Shown here one piece after another: positions 27,585 through 35,898 of a stretch of DNA of 64,000 bases. The position numbers and the translations under genes were made by a program. The notes under the pieces are model-generated. The model worked only from the letters and a program-made list of their open reading frames with translations. It ran no database searches and was not told the DNA's origin. The stretch lies in NCBI RefSeq assembly GCF_003287285.1, contig NZ_QMIG01000003.1, positions 124,001 through 188,000 of the forward strand, given 5' to 3'. Source of the DNA: Phytoactinopolyspora halophila. Its GTDB lineage: Bacteria > Actinomycetota > Actinomycetes > Jiangellales > Jiangellaceae. Each line of letters starts with the position of its first letter. The stretch's first letter is position 1.

Positions 27585-30332
27585 ATGAGCTCGCCCGCTG
27601 AGCGGTACGCGGCGTCGCGACGCCGGCAGGCGGACCGCCAGTCGTCGCTGGAACGCTTCCGTTCCTACTACGGATTCGATCTCGACGACTTCCAGGTGCA
27701 GGCATGCAGCGCTCTGGAACAGGGCCGCGGCGTCCTGGTCGCCGCTCCCACCGGTTCCGGGAAGACGGTGGTCGGCGAGTTCGCCGTGCATCTCGCCCTG
27801 GAAGAGGGGCGCAAGTGCTTCTACACCACACCCATCAAGGCGCTGTCCAACCAGAAGTATCACGATCTCGTCGCGCGTCACGGCTCCGAGCAGGTCGGGC
27901 TGCTCACTGGCGACAACACCATCAATGGTGAGGCCCCGGTGGTCGTCATGACCACCGAGGTCCTGCGGAACATGATCTACGCGTCCTCGCCCACCTTGCT
28001 GGGCCTGGGCTACGTGGTGATGGACGAGGTCCACTACCTGGCCGACGTCTTCCGCGGCGCGGTGTGGGAAGAGGTGATCGTCAACCTTCCCGATTCGGTG
28101 TCCATCGTCTCGCTGTCGGCCACGGTCTCCAACGCCGAGGAGTTCGGCGAATGGCTGAGCACCGTACGCGGCGACACCGACGTCGTCGTCGAAGAACGCC
28201 GCCCCGTGCCCCTGCTGCAGCACGTGATGGTCGGTCCCCGGCTGCTCGACCTGTTCTCGCAGACCGGTTCCGGCCAGGAAGCCCGCCGGAGCGTCAACCC
28301 GCACCTGCTGCGCTACACCCGTGGGGAACCCAACCGCCGCAACGGCCGCGGGCCACGGGGCCGCGGCCGAGACGGTCGGGGCCGCGGCAGCGCCACGTAC
28401 ACGCCCCGCCGAACCGAAGTCCTGGAAAAGCTCGACAGCGCCGACCTGTTGCCAGCGATCGTGTTCGTGTTCAGCCGTGCCGGCTGCGACGCTGCCGTCG
28501 AGCAGTGCCTGGCATCCGGCGTGCGGCTGACCGAGCGCGACGAGCGCGACGAGATCCGGGCCGTCGTCGAGGAACGGGTCGCCGGGATCCCCGACGACGA
28601 CCTGCGCGTCCTGGGCTACGACGGCTGGCTCGACGGCCTGCAGCGTGGGATCGCCGCCCACCACGCGGGCATGCTGCCGACCTTCAAGGAGGTCGTGGAG
28701 GAACTCTTCGTCCGCGGGCTGCTGCGGGCGGTCTTTGCCACCGAGACGCTCGCGCTGGGTATCAACATGCCGGCGCGCACCGTGGTGCTCGAACGGCTGG
28801 TCAAATGGAACGGCGAGACACACGCCGACATCACGCCGGGCGAGTACACCCAGCTGACGGGACGGGCCGGCCGGCGGGGCATCGACCTCGAAGGCCACGC
28901 CGTCGTGCTGTGGCAGCCCGGCTTCGACCCCTCCGCCGTAGCCGGCCTCGCCTCCACCCGGACGTATCCACTGCGCTCGTCGTTCCGGCCCTCCTACAAC
29001 ATGGCGGTCAACCTGGTGGGCCACGTGGGCCGCGACACCGCACGCGAGATCCTGGAATCGTCGTTCGCCCAGTTCCAGTCCGACCGGGCCGTCGTCGGCA
29101 TGGCGCAGCGGCTCAAACGCAGCCAGGAGGCTCTGGAAGGCTACCGGGAGGCGATGACCTGCGAGCTGGGCGACTTCGAGGAGTACGCCGAGCTACGCCA
29201 GGCGATCAAGGACCGGGAGAAGGCCCTCGAACGCGAGGGCACTGCCCGGCGGCGTGCCGAGGCAGCCGCGTCGCTGGAAAAGCTACGCACCGGTGATGTC
29301 ATCCAAGTACCGGCGGGCAAGTCGGCCGGGCTCGCCGTCGTCCTCGATCCCGGCCGGCCCGGCGGGAACGAGCATCGCGACGGCCCGCGGCCCACCGTCT
29401 TGACGGAGGGCCGCCAGGTCCGCCGGCTGTCGCTGACCGACTTTCCCGACCCCGTCGAGTCGGTGGCCCGGATGCGGATCCCGAAATCGTTCAACCCCAA
29501 GGTGCCGGCGGCGCGGCGCGAGCTGGCGGCGAACCTGCGCGCGCAGGCGCCGCAGCACGCTGGCAAGCCGCGACGGCGCAAGAAGCGCTCGATGGCCATC
29601 GACGACGAGGAACTCACCCGGCTGCGGCGGGAAATGCGCCAGCACCCGTGCCACCGCTGCCCGGAACGCGAGGAACACGCCCGCTGGGCACAACGATGGT
29701 TCAAGCTGCGCCGGGAAGCAGAACAGCTCACCCGGCGGATCGATTCGCGCACCAACATCCTCGCCCGGCAGTTCGATCGGGTCTGCACGGTGCTGGAATC
29801 GCTGGACTACCTGCACGGCGACGAGACCACCGAATCGGGGCGGCGGTTGGCCCGCCTGTACGGCGAGCTCGACCTGGTCGCGGCCGAATGCCTGCGCCAC
29901 GGGGTCTGGGAGGGCCTGGACCCGGCCGAGCTCGCGGCGTGCGTCTCGGCGTTGACGTTCGAATCCCGGCAGCCCGACGATTCCATGCGCCCGTCGATGC
30001 CTCCGGGCCAGGTGCGTGAGGTCCTGACCCGCATGGTGCAGATCTGGACCGAGCTCGACGAGCTGGAATCTTCACATGGCGTGGACCTGCTGCGCGAGCC
30101 CGACCTCGGCTTCGCACACGCGGCGTGGCGATGGGCGAGCGGGCACCGGCTCGAGGCGGTGCTGCAGGAGGCCGGGCTGGCGGCTGGGGACTTCGTGCGT
30201 GCCGTGCGGCAGCTCCTCGACCTGCTCGACCAGATCGGTGACGCCGCGGCCGGTACGCCCCTGCGGGACACCGCACGCCACGCCTCGGCCTCGCTGCGCC
30301 GCGGCATCGTCGCCTACGACATGCTCACCTGA
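27585..30332 (+). CDS. helY: Ski2/Mtr4-like DEXH-box helicase HelY
   Basis: This is a 915-residue superfamily 2 RNA helicase. Motif I is APTGSGKTVVGE (about residue 54), motif Ia TTPIKALSNQK, motif II DEVHYLAD, motif III SLSATVSN and motif VI QLTGRAGRRGID. A Gly/Arg-rich insert (about residues 246-265: GRGPRGRGRDGRGRGS) lies between the two RecA-like domains, and the C-terminus has a Ski2-type helical domain. HelY (Rv2092c) is tatC's neighbour in Mycobacterium as well. It is expected to act in RNA processing or turnover; targets are not known from the sequence. Confidence 0.93.
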   Translation: MSSPAERYAASRRRQADRQSSLERFRSYYGFDLDDFQVQACSALEQGRGVLVAAPTGSGKTVVGEFAVHLALEEGRKCFYTTPIKALSNQKYHDLVARHGSEQVGLLTGDNTINGEAPVVVMTTEVLRNMIYASSPTLLGLGYVVMDEVHYLADVFRGAVWEEVIVNLPDSVSIVSLSATVSNAEEFGEWLSTVRGDTDVVVEERRPVPLLQHVMVGPRLLDLFSQTGSGQEARRSVNPHLLRYTRGEPNRRNGRGPRGRGRDGRGRGSATYTPRRTEVLEKLDSADLLPAIVFVFSRAGCDAAVEQCLASGVRLTERDERDEIRAVVEERVAGIPDDDLRVLGYDGWLDGLQRGIAAHHAGMLPTFKEVVEELFVRGLLRAVFATETLALGINMPARTVVLERLVKWNGETHADITPGEYTQLTGRAGRRGIDLEGHAVVLWQPGFDPSAVAGLASTRTYPLRSSFRPSYNMAVNLVGHVGRDTAREILESSFAQFQSDRAVVGMAQRLKRSQEALEGYREAMTCELGDFEEYAELRQAIKDREKALEREGTARRRAEAAASLEKLRTGDVIQVPAGKSAGLAVVLDPGRPGGNEHRDGPRPTVLTEGRQVRRLSLTDFPDPVESVARMRIPKSFNPKVPAARRELAANLRAQAPQHAGKPRRRKKRSMAIDDEELTRLRREMRQHPCHRCPEREEHARWAQRWFKLRREAEQLTRRIDSRTNILARQFDRVCTVLESLDYLHGDETTESGRRLARLYGELDLVAAECLRHGVWEGLDPAELAACVSALTFESRQPDDSMRPSMPPGQVREVLTRMVQIWTELDELESSHGVDLLREPDLGFAHAAWRWASGHRLEAVLQEAGLAAGDFVRAVRQLLDLLDQIGDAAAGTPLRDTARHASASLRRGIVAYDMLT

Positions 30333-30375
30333 CCCCACACACTCCACACGACGTCACAGAATGATCATGTATGGT

Positions 30376-30429
30376 ACGTTCCCTCGGGCCATGACACGGC
30401 TGTAGACGTGGTACGGCCCGAGGAAACGT
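30376..30429. terminator. Bidirectional terminator-like hairpin
   Basis: ACGTTCCCTCGGGCC (30376-30390) pairs with 30415-30429 with one mismatch, and the loop is 24 nt. It lies between convergent helY and the exonuclease gene, 43 bp past the helY stop. No T run follows, as is usual in high-GC actinobacteria. Confidence 0.7.
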
Positions 30430-30437
30430 GTCAACGT

Positions 30438-30552
30438 GTCGCATCGGTCGCACCGATCATGCCGCTCGCGTCGCTCGCGTCGGTCGCACCGGCCGCACCG
30501 GTCGCACTGACCACGCCGCTCGCAGCGACCAGCTGATCACGCCGATTGCGTG
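30438..30552. repeat. Degenerate short tandem repeat (GGTCGCACC-like)
   Basis: About ten imperfect units of 9-10 bp related to CGGTCGCACC/CGCTCGCGT run through this spacer up to the exonuclease stop. The array is less regular than those at 10527-10682 and 60168-60255. Confidence 0.55.
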
Positions 30553-30554
30553 GA

Positions 30555-31448
30555 TCACGCCAGGGCGTTCAGCACGCGATTCACCGACGAGTCGATACCC
30601 CAGCGCTCGGTGAGGTTCCCCAGCGCCTCGGGCTCGGCCGGGGAGCGCGGCATCCGATCGTCGAGCTCGGGGATGGGCACGTCGGCACGGACGGCCACGA
30701 CACCGGGAGCAGCGGCGAGATACTCGTGCGCATCGAGCAACTTGCGCCGCACGGTGGGGGAGAGCTCCGAGCCCGAATCGTCGGCGGCCGCGCGCAAGCT
30801 CGCCAGATCACCGAAACGCGTGATGAGGGTGGCGGCCGTCTTGTCGCCGACGCCGGGCACGCCGGGCAGCCCGTCACTGGGATCGCCGCGCAAGGTGGCG
30901 AAGTCGGCGTATGCCCGGCCGGGAATGCCGTACTTCTCGGTGACCGCGGCCTCGTCGATCACCTGGTGCTTGCCGACACCACGAGCCGTGTACAGGATCC
31001 GTATCCCGCGCTCGTCGTCCACCAGCTGGAACAGATCTCGATCGCCGGTCACGACGTCGACCGGTCCGTGGTGGCGTGCCGCCAGGGTGCCGATCACGTC
31101 GTCGGCTTCGAATCCCGGCACTCCGACGTTCGCGATGCCGAGCGCGTCAAGAACCTCGATGATCACCGGGACCTGCGCTTCCAGTTCGGGCGGGATCGTC
31201 TCCGCTCCGGTCTGTTCGTCCGCGATCCGATGCGCCTTGTAGCTGGGCAGCAGCTCGACCCGGAAGGCGGGCCGCCAATCGGCGTCCAGGCAGGCCACTA
31301 GACGATCGGGAGCGCGATCGGTGACGAGGCGGGCGATGAAGTCCAGCAACCCCCGCACCGCGTTGACGGGGGTGCCGTCTGGCGCGGTGATGGTCGAGGG
31401 CACGCCGAAGAACGCCCGGAAGTACAGGGACGCGGTGTCGAGAAGCAT
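30555..31448 (-). CDS. 5'-3' exonuclease (Pol I N-terminal-like, FEN family)
   Basis: This is a free-standing 297-residue 5' nuclease without polymerase domain. MLLDTASLYFRAFFG, LVACLDADWRPAFRVELLPSYKAHR, the acidic FEADDVIGTLA and VVTGDRDLFQLV motifs, and a helix-hairpin-helix (GLPGVPGVGDKTAATLI) are all present. It resembles Rv2090, which lies near helY in Mycobacterium. It would remove RNA primers or flaps during replication and repair. ATG at 31448 is chosen because homologues begin just there; a GTG four codons upstream is possible. Confidence 0.92.
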   Translation of the reverse strand: MLLDTASLYFRAFFGVPSTITAPDGTPVNAVRGLLDFIARLVTDRAPDRLVACLDADWRPAFRVELLPSYKAHRIADEQTGAETIPPELEAQVPVIIEVLDALGIANVGVPGFEADDVIGTLAARHHGPVDVVTGDRDLFQLVDDERGIRILYTARGVGKHQVIDEAAVTEKYGIPGRAYADFATLRGDPSDGLPGVPGVGDKTAATLITRFGDLASLRAAADDSGSELSPTVRRKLLDAHEYLAAAPGVVAVRADVPIPELDDRMPRSPAEPEALGNLTERWGIDSSVNRVLNALA

Positions 31449-31512
31449 CAGACGTTCCACGAGAACCAAGCTTGCCACGAACCGCCGCCTGACCGGACGC
31501 CGACCGGTCTCG

Positions 31513-31518
31513 TAGGCT
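31513..31518 (+). promoter_or_regulatory. -10 element, leaderless M24 peptidase gene
   Basis: TAGGCT ends 7 nt before the GTG at 31526, supporting that start. Confidence 0.5.
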
Positions 31519-31525
31519 GGGCTTC

Positions 31526-32692
31526 GTGATCGACGCATGGAACGACCAGGGATTCGACGACGTGGGATCCGACCACATGGATTTCGGTCCCGCGGTATTC
31601 GACGACCGCCTGGCCCGCACGCGCGCTGCCGCACGTGCGGCCGGAATCGATGCTCTCCTCGTCACGCCCGGCTCCGATCTGCGCTACCTCACCGGGTACG
31701 ATGCCCTGCCGCTGGAGCGGTTGACGTGTCTCGTGCTGCCCGCCGACGGCCCGACCCGCCTCGTGGTGCCGGCGCTGGAGAGACCGGCCGCGCTTGAATC
31801 GCCGGCGAGCCAGCTCGACCTCGAGATCCGCGACTGGCCCGAGACGGAGGACCCGGTCGAGCTCGTGGCCTCGATGCTCCCTGGGGCTCGACGGGTCGGG
31901 CTCAACGATCACATGTGGGCCGAGAAGGTCCTGCGGTTTAGATCGGCCATGCCGGACGCCGAACAGGTGCTTGCCGGAGAGGTGCTGTCGGAATTGCGGA
32001 TGCGCAAGGACGCCGCCGAGGTCGATGCGCTGCGGGAGGCCGGCCAGGCCATCGACCGGGTGCATGCCCGCATCTCCGAATGGTTGCGTCCGGGCCGCAC
32101 CGAGGCCGAGGTCGGCCGGGATATCGCCGAGGCGATCGTCGCCGAAGGACACGTCCGCGCCGACTTCGTCATCGTCGCGTCCGGTCCGAACGGCGCGAGC
32201 CCGCACCACGAGGCGGGGGAGCGGGTGATCGAGCGTGGCGATGCGGTGGTGATCGACATCGGCGGTACCACGGCGGCCGGCTACTGCTCCGACGAGACGC
32301 GAACTTACGTCATCGGGGAGCCTCCCGACGGCTTCGCCGAACGCTACGACGTGCTCGTGCGCGCGCAGGAGGCCGCGGTGGAGCACGTACGTCCCGGCGT
32401 CAGCACGGAGTCCGTGGACACCGTGGCTCGCGATGTCCTGACCGATGCCGGGCTCGGTGAGTACTTCATTCACCGCATCGGGCACGGAATCGGGATGGAC
32501 ACCCACGAGGCGCCTTATCTCGTCGACGGGAACACCAGCCCGATGGAGCCCGGCATGACCTTTTCCATCGAGCCGGGCTTTTACATTCCCGGCCAGTACG
32601 GGGCGCGCATCGAGGACATCGTTGCCGTCACCGACACGGGTGTGGAACGGCTCAATACGCGGCCCCGGGAGATGACCGTTCTGCACGCGTGA
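31526..32692 (+). CDS. Xaa-Pro dipeptidase/aminopeptidase, M24 family (PepE/PepQ-like)
   Basis: This 388-residue cytoplasmic metallopeptidase releases residues preceding proline. The N-terminal creatinase-like domain ends near residue 165. The pita-bread catalytic domain carries the metal ligands in VIDIGGTTAAGYCSDETRTY (two Asp), HRIGHGIGMDTHEAP (His), FSIEPGFYIPG (Glu) and ARIEDIVAV (Glu). Synteny with helY and the exonuclease matches mycobacterial Rv2089c (PepE). An in-frame ATG at 31577 would shorten the N-terminus by 17 residues. Confidence 0.93.
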   Translation: MIDAWNDQGFDDVGSDHMDFGPAVFDDRLARTRAAARAAGIDALLVTPGSDLRYLTGYDALPLERLTCLVLPADGPTRLVVPALERPAALESPASQLDLEIRDWPETEDPVELVASMLPGARRVGLNDHMWAEKVLRFRSAMPDAEQVLAGEVLSELRMRKDAAEVDALREAGQAIDRVHARISEWLRPGRTEAEVGRDIAEAIVAEGHVRADFVIVASGPNGASPHHEAGERVIERGDAVVIDIGGTTAAGYCSDETRTYVIGEPPDGFAERYDVLVRAQEAAVEHVRPGVSTESVDTVARDVLTDAGLGEYFIHRIGHGIGMDTHEAPYLVDGNTSPMEPGMTFSIEPGFYIPGQYGARIEDIVAVTDTGVERLNTRPREMTVLHA

Positions 32693-32790
32693 CGCGCGAG
32701 CCAGCGCGCGCCGCCGTGCACGCTGAGGACACGTCAGACGGCCGTGGAAAGCGACGATCGGGGTGCATTCACCGTGCACGGACAGCGCGA

Positions 32791-33432
32791 TTACGATGTC
32801 ACGCCCAGCGAGGTGCGGATGGTTGACGGGTCGTCTACGGCGTCGAGGACGGCGTGTGCCAGATCGGCGCGGCGCGTGACCATCCCGCGTCGCACGTTGC
32901 TGTTCCGGCTGATCCGATAGTTCCGGGTCAGTGGCTTGTCCGTGAGCATCGCCGGGCGCATGATCGTCCACTCCAGGGAGCTGGCTTGGACGAGCTCCTC
33001 CATGGCCAGCATGTCGGCGAAGGCGTGTTTGAGTGCCCGTTGCAAGATCGGCTTGACCAGGGTGCGGGTGATGATTCCGTCACCGTCGGTGTGCGCTCCG
33101 GCGGCGCTGATGACGACGAGCCGGCTCAACCCGGACGTGTTCATGGCACGGATGACGGCGCTGGTGCTGGAGCGGCAGATGGTGGACCGATCCCTGGCCG
33201 GCGGCCCGAGCGCCGATATCACGGCGTCGTGCCCGCCGATGGCGCCGGAGAGGGTGTCCGGATCGGTGACGTCGCCCTCGAGGACGTGCAACCGGGGATT
33301 CGTGTGCTCGGCCAGCCCGGCCAGCTTGGCCGGATTGCGGACGATTGCCGTGACCGTGTGGCCGCGGGAGAGTGCCTGATCGACGAGTAGGCGGCCGGTA
33401 CCACCGGTTGCGCCGAGCATGACGACCTTCAT
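32791..33432 (-). CDS. NAD(P)-binding SDR/NmrA-like protein
   Basis: This 213-residue atypical short-chain dehydrogenase has a GATGGTGRLLVDQA nucleotide-binding motif at the very N-terminus, GDVTDPDTL and VISALGP segments, and no obvious Tyr-x-x-x-Lys catalytic pair. It may sense or use NADPH, as NmrA-type and flavin-reductase-like relatives do. AAGGG lies 8 nt before the ATG at 33432. It is divergent from a TetR gene, with tandem operators in between, so it is the likely target of that repressor. Confidence 0.85.
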   Translation of the reverse strand: MKVVMLGATGGTGRLLVDQALSRGHTVTAIVRNPAKLAGLAEHTNPRLHVLEGDVTDPDTLSGAIGGHDAVISALGPPARDRSTICRSSTSAVIRAMNTSGLSRLVVISAAGAHTDGDGIITRTLVKPILQRALKHAFADMLAMEELVQASSLEWTIMRPAMLTDKPLTRNYRISRNSNVRRGMVTRRADLAHAVLDAVDDPSTIRTSLGVTS

Positions 33433-33450
33433 CGTGGTCACCCTTTCGGA

Positions 33451-33494
33451 GGTTAGTAAATACTTACCCACCAGAATGGTTAGTGAACACTCAC
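33451..33494. promoter_or_regulatory. Two tandem TetR-type operators
   Basis: GGTTAGTAAATACTTAC (33451-33467) and GGTTAGTGAACACTCAC (33478-33494) are 17-bp direct copies 27 bp apart with three differences. Each has a dyad core, AGTA-AA-TACT and AGTG-AA-CACT. The differences in the core are compensatory, which preserves the dyad. They fill the gap between the divergent SDR and TetR genes. Confidence 0.8.
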
Positions 33495-33515
33495 ATGTCA
33501 AGTAGGATGCGGGGC

Positions 33516-34127
33516 GTGAGTACACGCGAGCGAATTCTCGACGCGGCGGCCGAGATCATGCGCACCGACGGTATCGCCCGGGCAACCACCAAGGAGATTG
33601 CCCAGCGTGCTGGCTTCTCCGAAGCGGCCCTGTACAAACATTTTTCCGACAAGACCGAGATCTTCATGGCCGTCCTCGGCGAGCGCGTACCCGGCCTGGC
33701 CGCGGTGCTCGACCGGTTACGTTCGGCAGCCGGCACCACCGACGTGCGGGACACGCTCGAACAGGTCACCCGCACGGCCATCGAGTTCTACGACCGCACC
33801 TTTCCCATGGCGGTGGGCATGTTTCACGAGCGTCGCCTGCTGGAGACATACCGCGAGGGAACGCAACACCACGGAGGCGGTCCGGAAACGGTGAATCGAG
33901 CGCTGTCCGAGTACCTGCATGCCGAACAGGATCTGGGCCGCCTACGAGCCAACGTGGAGCCCGAGGCTCTGGCGTCGTTGCTGATGGGTGCCTGCTTGCA
34001 GCAGGCGTTCTTCCGTCATTTCTACGGCCGGCCCGAACCGGCGGACGCCGACGATCGCGCGTCGCAGCTCGTGGATGCCGTTCTGCACGGAGCGGTGCTG
34101 CCCTCGGCACACGGGGCCCGATACTAA
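33516..34127 (+). CDS. TetR/AcrR-family transcriptional repressor
   Basis: This protein of about 203 residues has the TetR N-terminal helix-turn-helix TTKEIAQRAGFSEAALYKHFSDKTEIF and an all-helical ligand domain. Start choices are ATG 33495, ATG 33507 and GTG 33516. The last is preferred, because it has GGGG upstream and lies clear of the operators, while 33495 would begin immediately after one. It probably represses itself and the divergent SDR gene through the tandem palindromes. The inducer is unknown. Confidence 0.9.
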   Translation: MSTRERILDAAAEIMRTDGIARATTKEIAQRAGFSEAALYKHFSDKTEIFMAVLGERVPGLAAVLDRLRSAAGTTDVRDTLEQVTRTAIEFYDRTFPMAVGMFHERRLLETYREGTQHHGGGPETVNRALSEYLHAEQDLGRLRANVEPEALASLLMGACLQQAFFRHFYGRPEPADADDRASQLVDAVLHGAVLPSAHGARY

Positions 34128-34191
34128 CGGTCGGATCACGATCCTCCGCCATGCCCAGAAGAATTTCCTGCATCCCGGGCTCGATAACCTC

Positions 34192-34197
34192 TACAGT
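34192..34197 (+). promoter_or_regulatory. -10 element, leaderless Lrp/AsnC gene
   Basis: TACAGT ends 6 nt before the GTG at 34204 and fixes that start. Confidence 0.5.
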
Positions 34198-34203
34198 GAG
34201 CGG

Positions 34204-34662
34204 GTGGAAGAGCTCGATAGACAGATCGTGTGGCTGCTCCTGCAAGACGGCCGGATGAGCTACACCGATCTCGGCAAGGCGACCGGTCTGTCGACGTCTG
34301 CGGTGCACCAGCGGGTCCGCAGGCTGGAGGAGCGCGGTGTCATCAAGGGATACACCGCCGTGGTGGATCACGAGTCGCTGGGGCTTCCGCTGACGGCCTT
34401 CGTGTCGATCAAGCCGATCGACCCCAGCGAGCCGGACGACTCGCCCGATCGGCTCGCCAAGATTCGCGAGATCGAGGCATGTTACTCGGTGGCCGGCGAC
34501 GAGAACTACATCTTGAAGGTCCGCGTTGAACGCCCGGTGGGCCTGGAAGAGCTGCTCGCGCGGATCCGTTCCTCGGCCAATGTCTCCACCCGCACCATCA
34601 TCGTGCTCTCGACGCCCTATGAGAACCGCCCCACCATGGAACCGCCTCCGCAGGACGGGTGA
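34204..34662 (+). CDS. Lrp/AsnC-family regulator (LrpA-like)
   Basis: This is a 152-residue feast/famine regulator. The N-terminal helix-turn-helix (MSYTDLGKATGLSTSAVHQRVRRLEERGVIKGY) is followed by the RAM effector domain (CYSVAGDENYILKVRVE). In Mycobacterium the lysine aminotransferase gene lat (Rv3290c) lies beside an LrpA gene (Rv3291c). Here a regulator of the same family lies beside the lysine-catabolic operon containing lat, converging on it. It likely senses lysine or another amino acid and controls that operon; this is inference from context. Confidence 0.9.
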   Translation: MEELDRQIVWLLLQDGRMSYTDLGKATGLSTSAVHQRVRRLEERGVIKGYTAVVDHESLGLPLTAFVSIKPIDPSEPDDSPDRLAKIREIEACYSVAGDENYILKVRVERPVGLEELLARIRSSANVSTRTIIVLSTPYENRPTMEPPPQDG

Positions 34663-34714
34663 CCTGCTGCCGCGCACGCATCGCGAGGCCGCTCGTCAGG
34701 GGCGGAGCCGATCG

Positions 34715-35890
34715 TCAGGCGAACGCGGACTCGCCCGTGAGGGCCTGGCCGATCACCAGCTGGTGAATCTCTGATGTCCCCTCGTAGGTGAGCACCGATT
34801 CCAGGTTGTTGGCGTGGCGCAGCACCGGATACTCCAGCGTGATCCCGCTGGCCGCGAGGATGGTGCGGCACTCGCGCGCGATGCCGAGCGCCTCGCGCAC
34901 GTTGTTCAGCTTGCCCATGCTCACCTGGCGAGGATCCAGGCGTTCGTCGTCTTTGAGCCGGCCGAGGTGCATCGCCAGCAGGAAACCCTTCTGCAGCTCC
35001 AGCGTCATGTCGGCCAGCTTCGCCTGGGTGAGCTGGAACGACGACAGCGGCTTGCCGAACACCTCGCGGTCGCGGGCGTACTCCAGCGTCGCGTGCAGGC
35101 AGTCGCGCGCGGCACCCACCGCGCCGAAGACGATCCCGAACCGGGCCTCGTTCAAGCAGGACAGCGGACCACGCAGGCCACTGGCCTCGGGCAGCACGGC
35201 ATCGGCCGGCAGGCGCACACCGTCGAGCACCAGTTCGCTGGTCACCGAGGCGCGCAGCGACAGCTTCTTGGAGATCGACGGGGCCGAGAAGCCGGGCGTG
35301 TCCGTGGGCACGACGAAGCCCCGGATGCCGTCGTCGGTCTGGGCCCACACGATCGCGACATCGGAGACCGTGCCGTTGGTGATCCACATCTTGGTGCCGT
35401 CCAGCACCCAGTCCGAACCGTCACGCCGTGCCCGGGTGCGCATCGCGGACGGATTGGAACCGAAGTCCGGCTCGGTCAGGCCGAAACAGCCGATCAGCTC
35501 GCCGCTGGCCATGCCCGGCAGCCAGCGCTGTTTCTGCTCCTCCGAACCGAACTTCCAGATGGCGAACATGGCGAGCGAGCCCTGCACGGAGACCAGGCTG
35601 CGCACACCCGAGTCTCCGGCTTCCAGCTCCAGACATGCCAGGCCGTAGGAGACGGCGTTGGTCCCGGCGCACCCGTAGCCCTCCAGGTGCATGCCCAGCA
35701 GTCCGAGCTTGCCGGCCTCGCGGGCCAGCTGGCGCACGGTGTCGGCATCCAGCTCGTGTTCGTACCACTCGGCGACGTGCGGGCGTACCTGGTCGTCGAC
35801 GAATCGGCGCACGGTCTCCTGGATCGCCTTCTCCTCGTCGTCGAGCAGGTGGTCGACGCCCAGGAGCTGGAGCGGGTTCAGAGCGGTCAT
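34715..35890 (-). CDS. Glutaryl-CoA dehydrogenase
   Basis: This FAD enzyme oxidises and decarboxylates glutaryl-CoA to crotonyl-CoA. The 391-residue sequence follows human GCDH very closely: GYGCAG ... YGLACLELEAGDSGVRSLVSVQGS, with the Arg that binds the glutaryl carboxylate; GCFGLTEPDFGSNPS; KMWITNG; and the catalytic Glu in TYEGTSEIHQLVIGQALTG. The ATG at 35890 has GAAGG upstream and begins 8 bp after the E1 stop, so it is the last gene of the leftward lysine operon. Confidence 0.92.
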   Translation of the reverse strand: MTALNPLQLLGVDHLLDDEEKAIQETVRRFVDDQVRPHVAEWYEHELDADTVRQLAREAGKLGLLGMHLEGYGCAGTNAVSYGLACLELEAGDSGVRSLVSVQGSLAMFAIWKFGSEEQKQRWLPGMASGELIGCFGLTEPDFGSNPSAMRTRARRDGSDWVLDGTKMWITNGTVSDVAIVWAQTDDGIRGFVVPTDTPGFSAPSISKKLSLRASVTSELVLDGVRLPADAVLPEASGLRGPLSCLNEARFGIVFGAVGAARDCLHATLEYARDREVFGKPLSSFQLTQAKLADMTLELQKGFLLAMHLGRLKDDERLDPRQVSMGKLNNVREALGIARECRTILAASGITLEYPVLRHANNLESVLTYEGTSEIHQLVIGQALTGESAFA

Positions 35891-35898
35891 GGCTACCT

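Noticed and set aside
30438-30552. Small RNA gene in the repeat after helY
   Set aside because: No promoter-like sequence or stable fold beyond the terminator hairpin was seen; the stretch is a degenerate tandem repeat.
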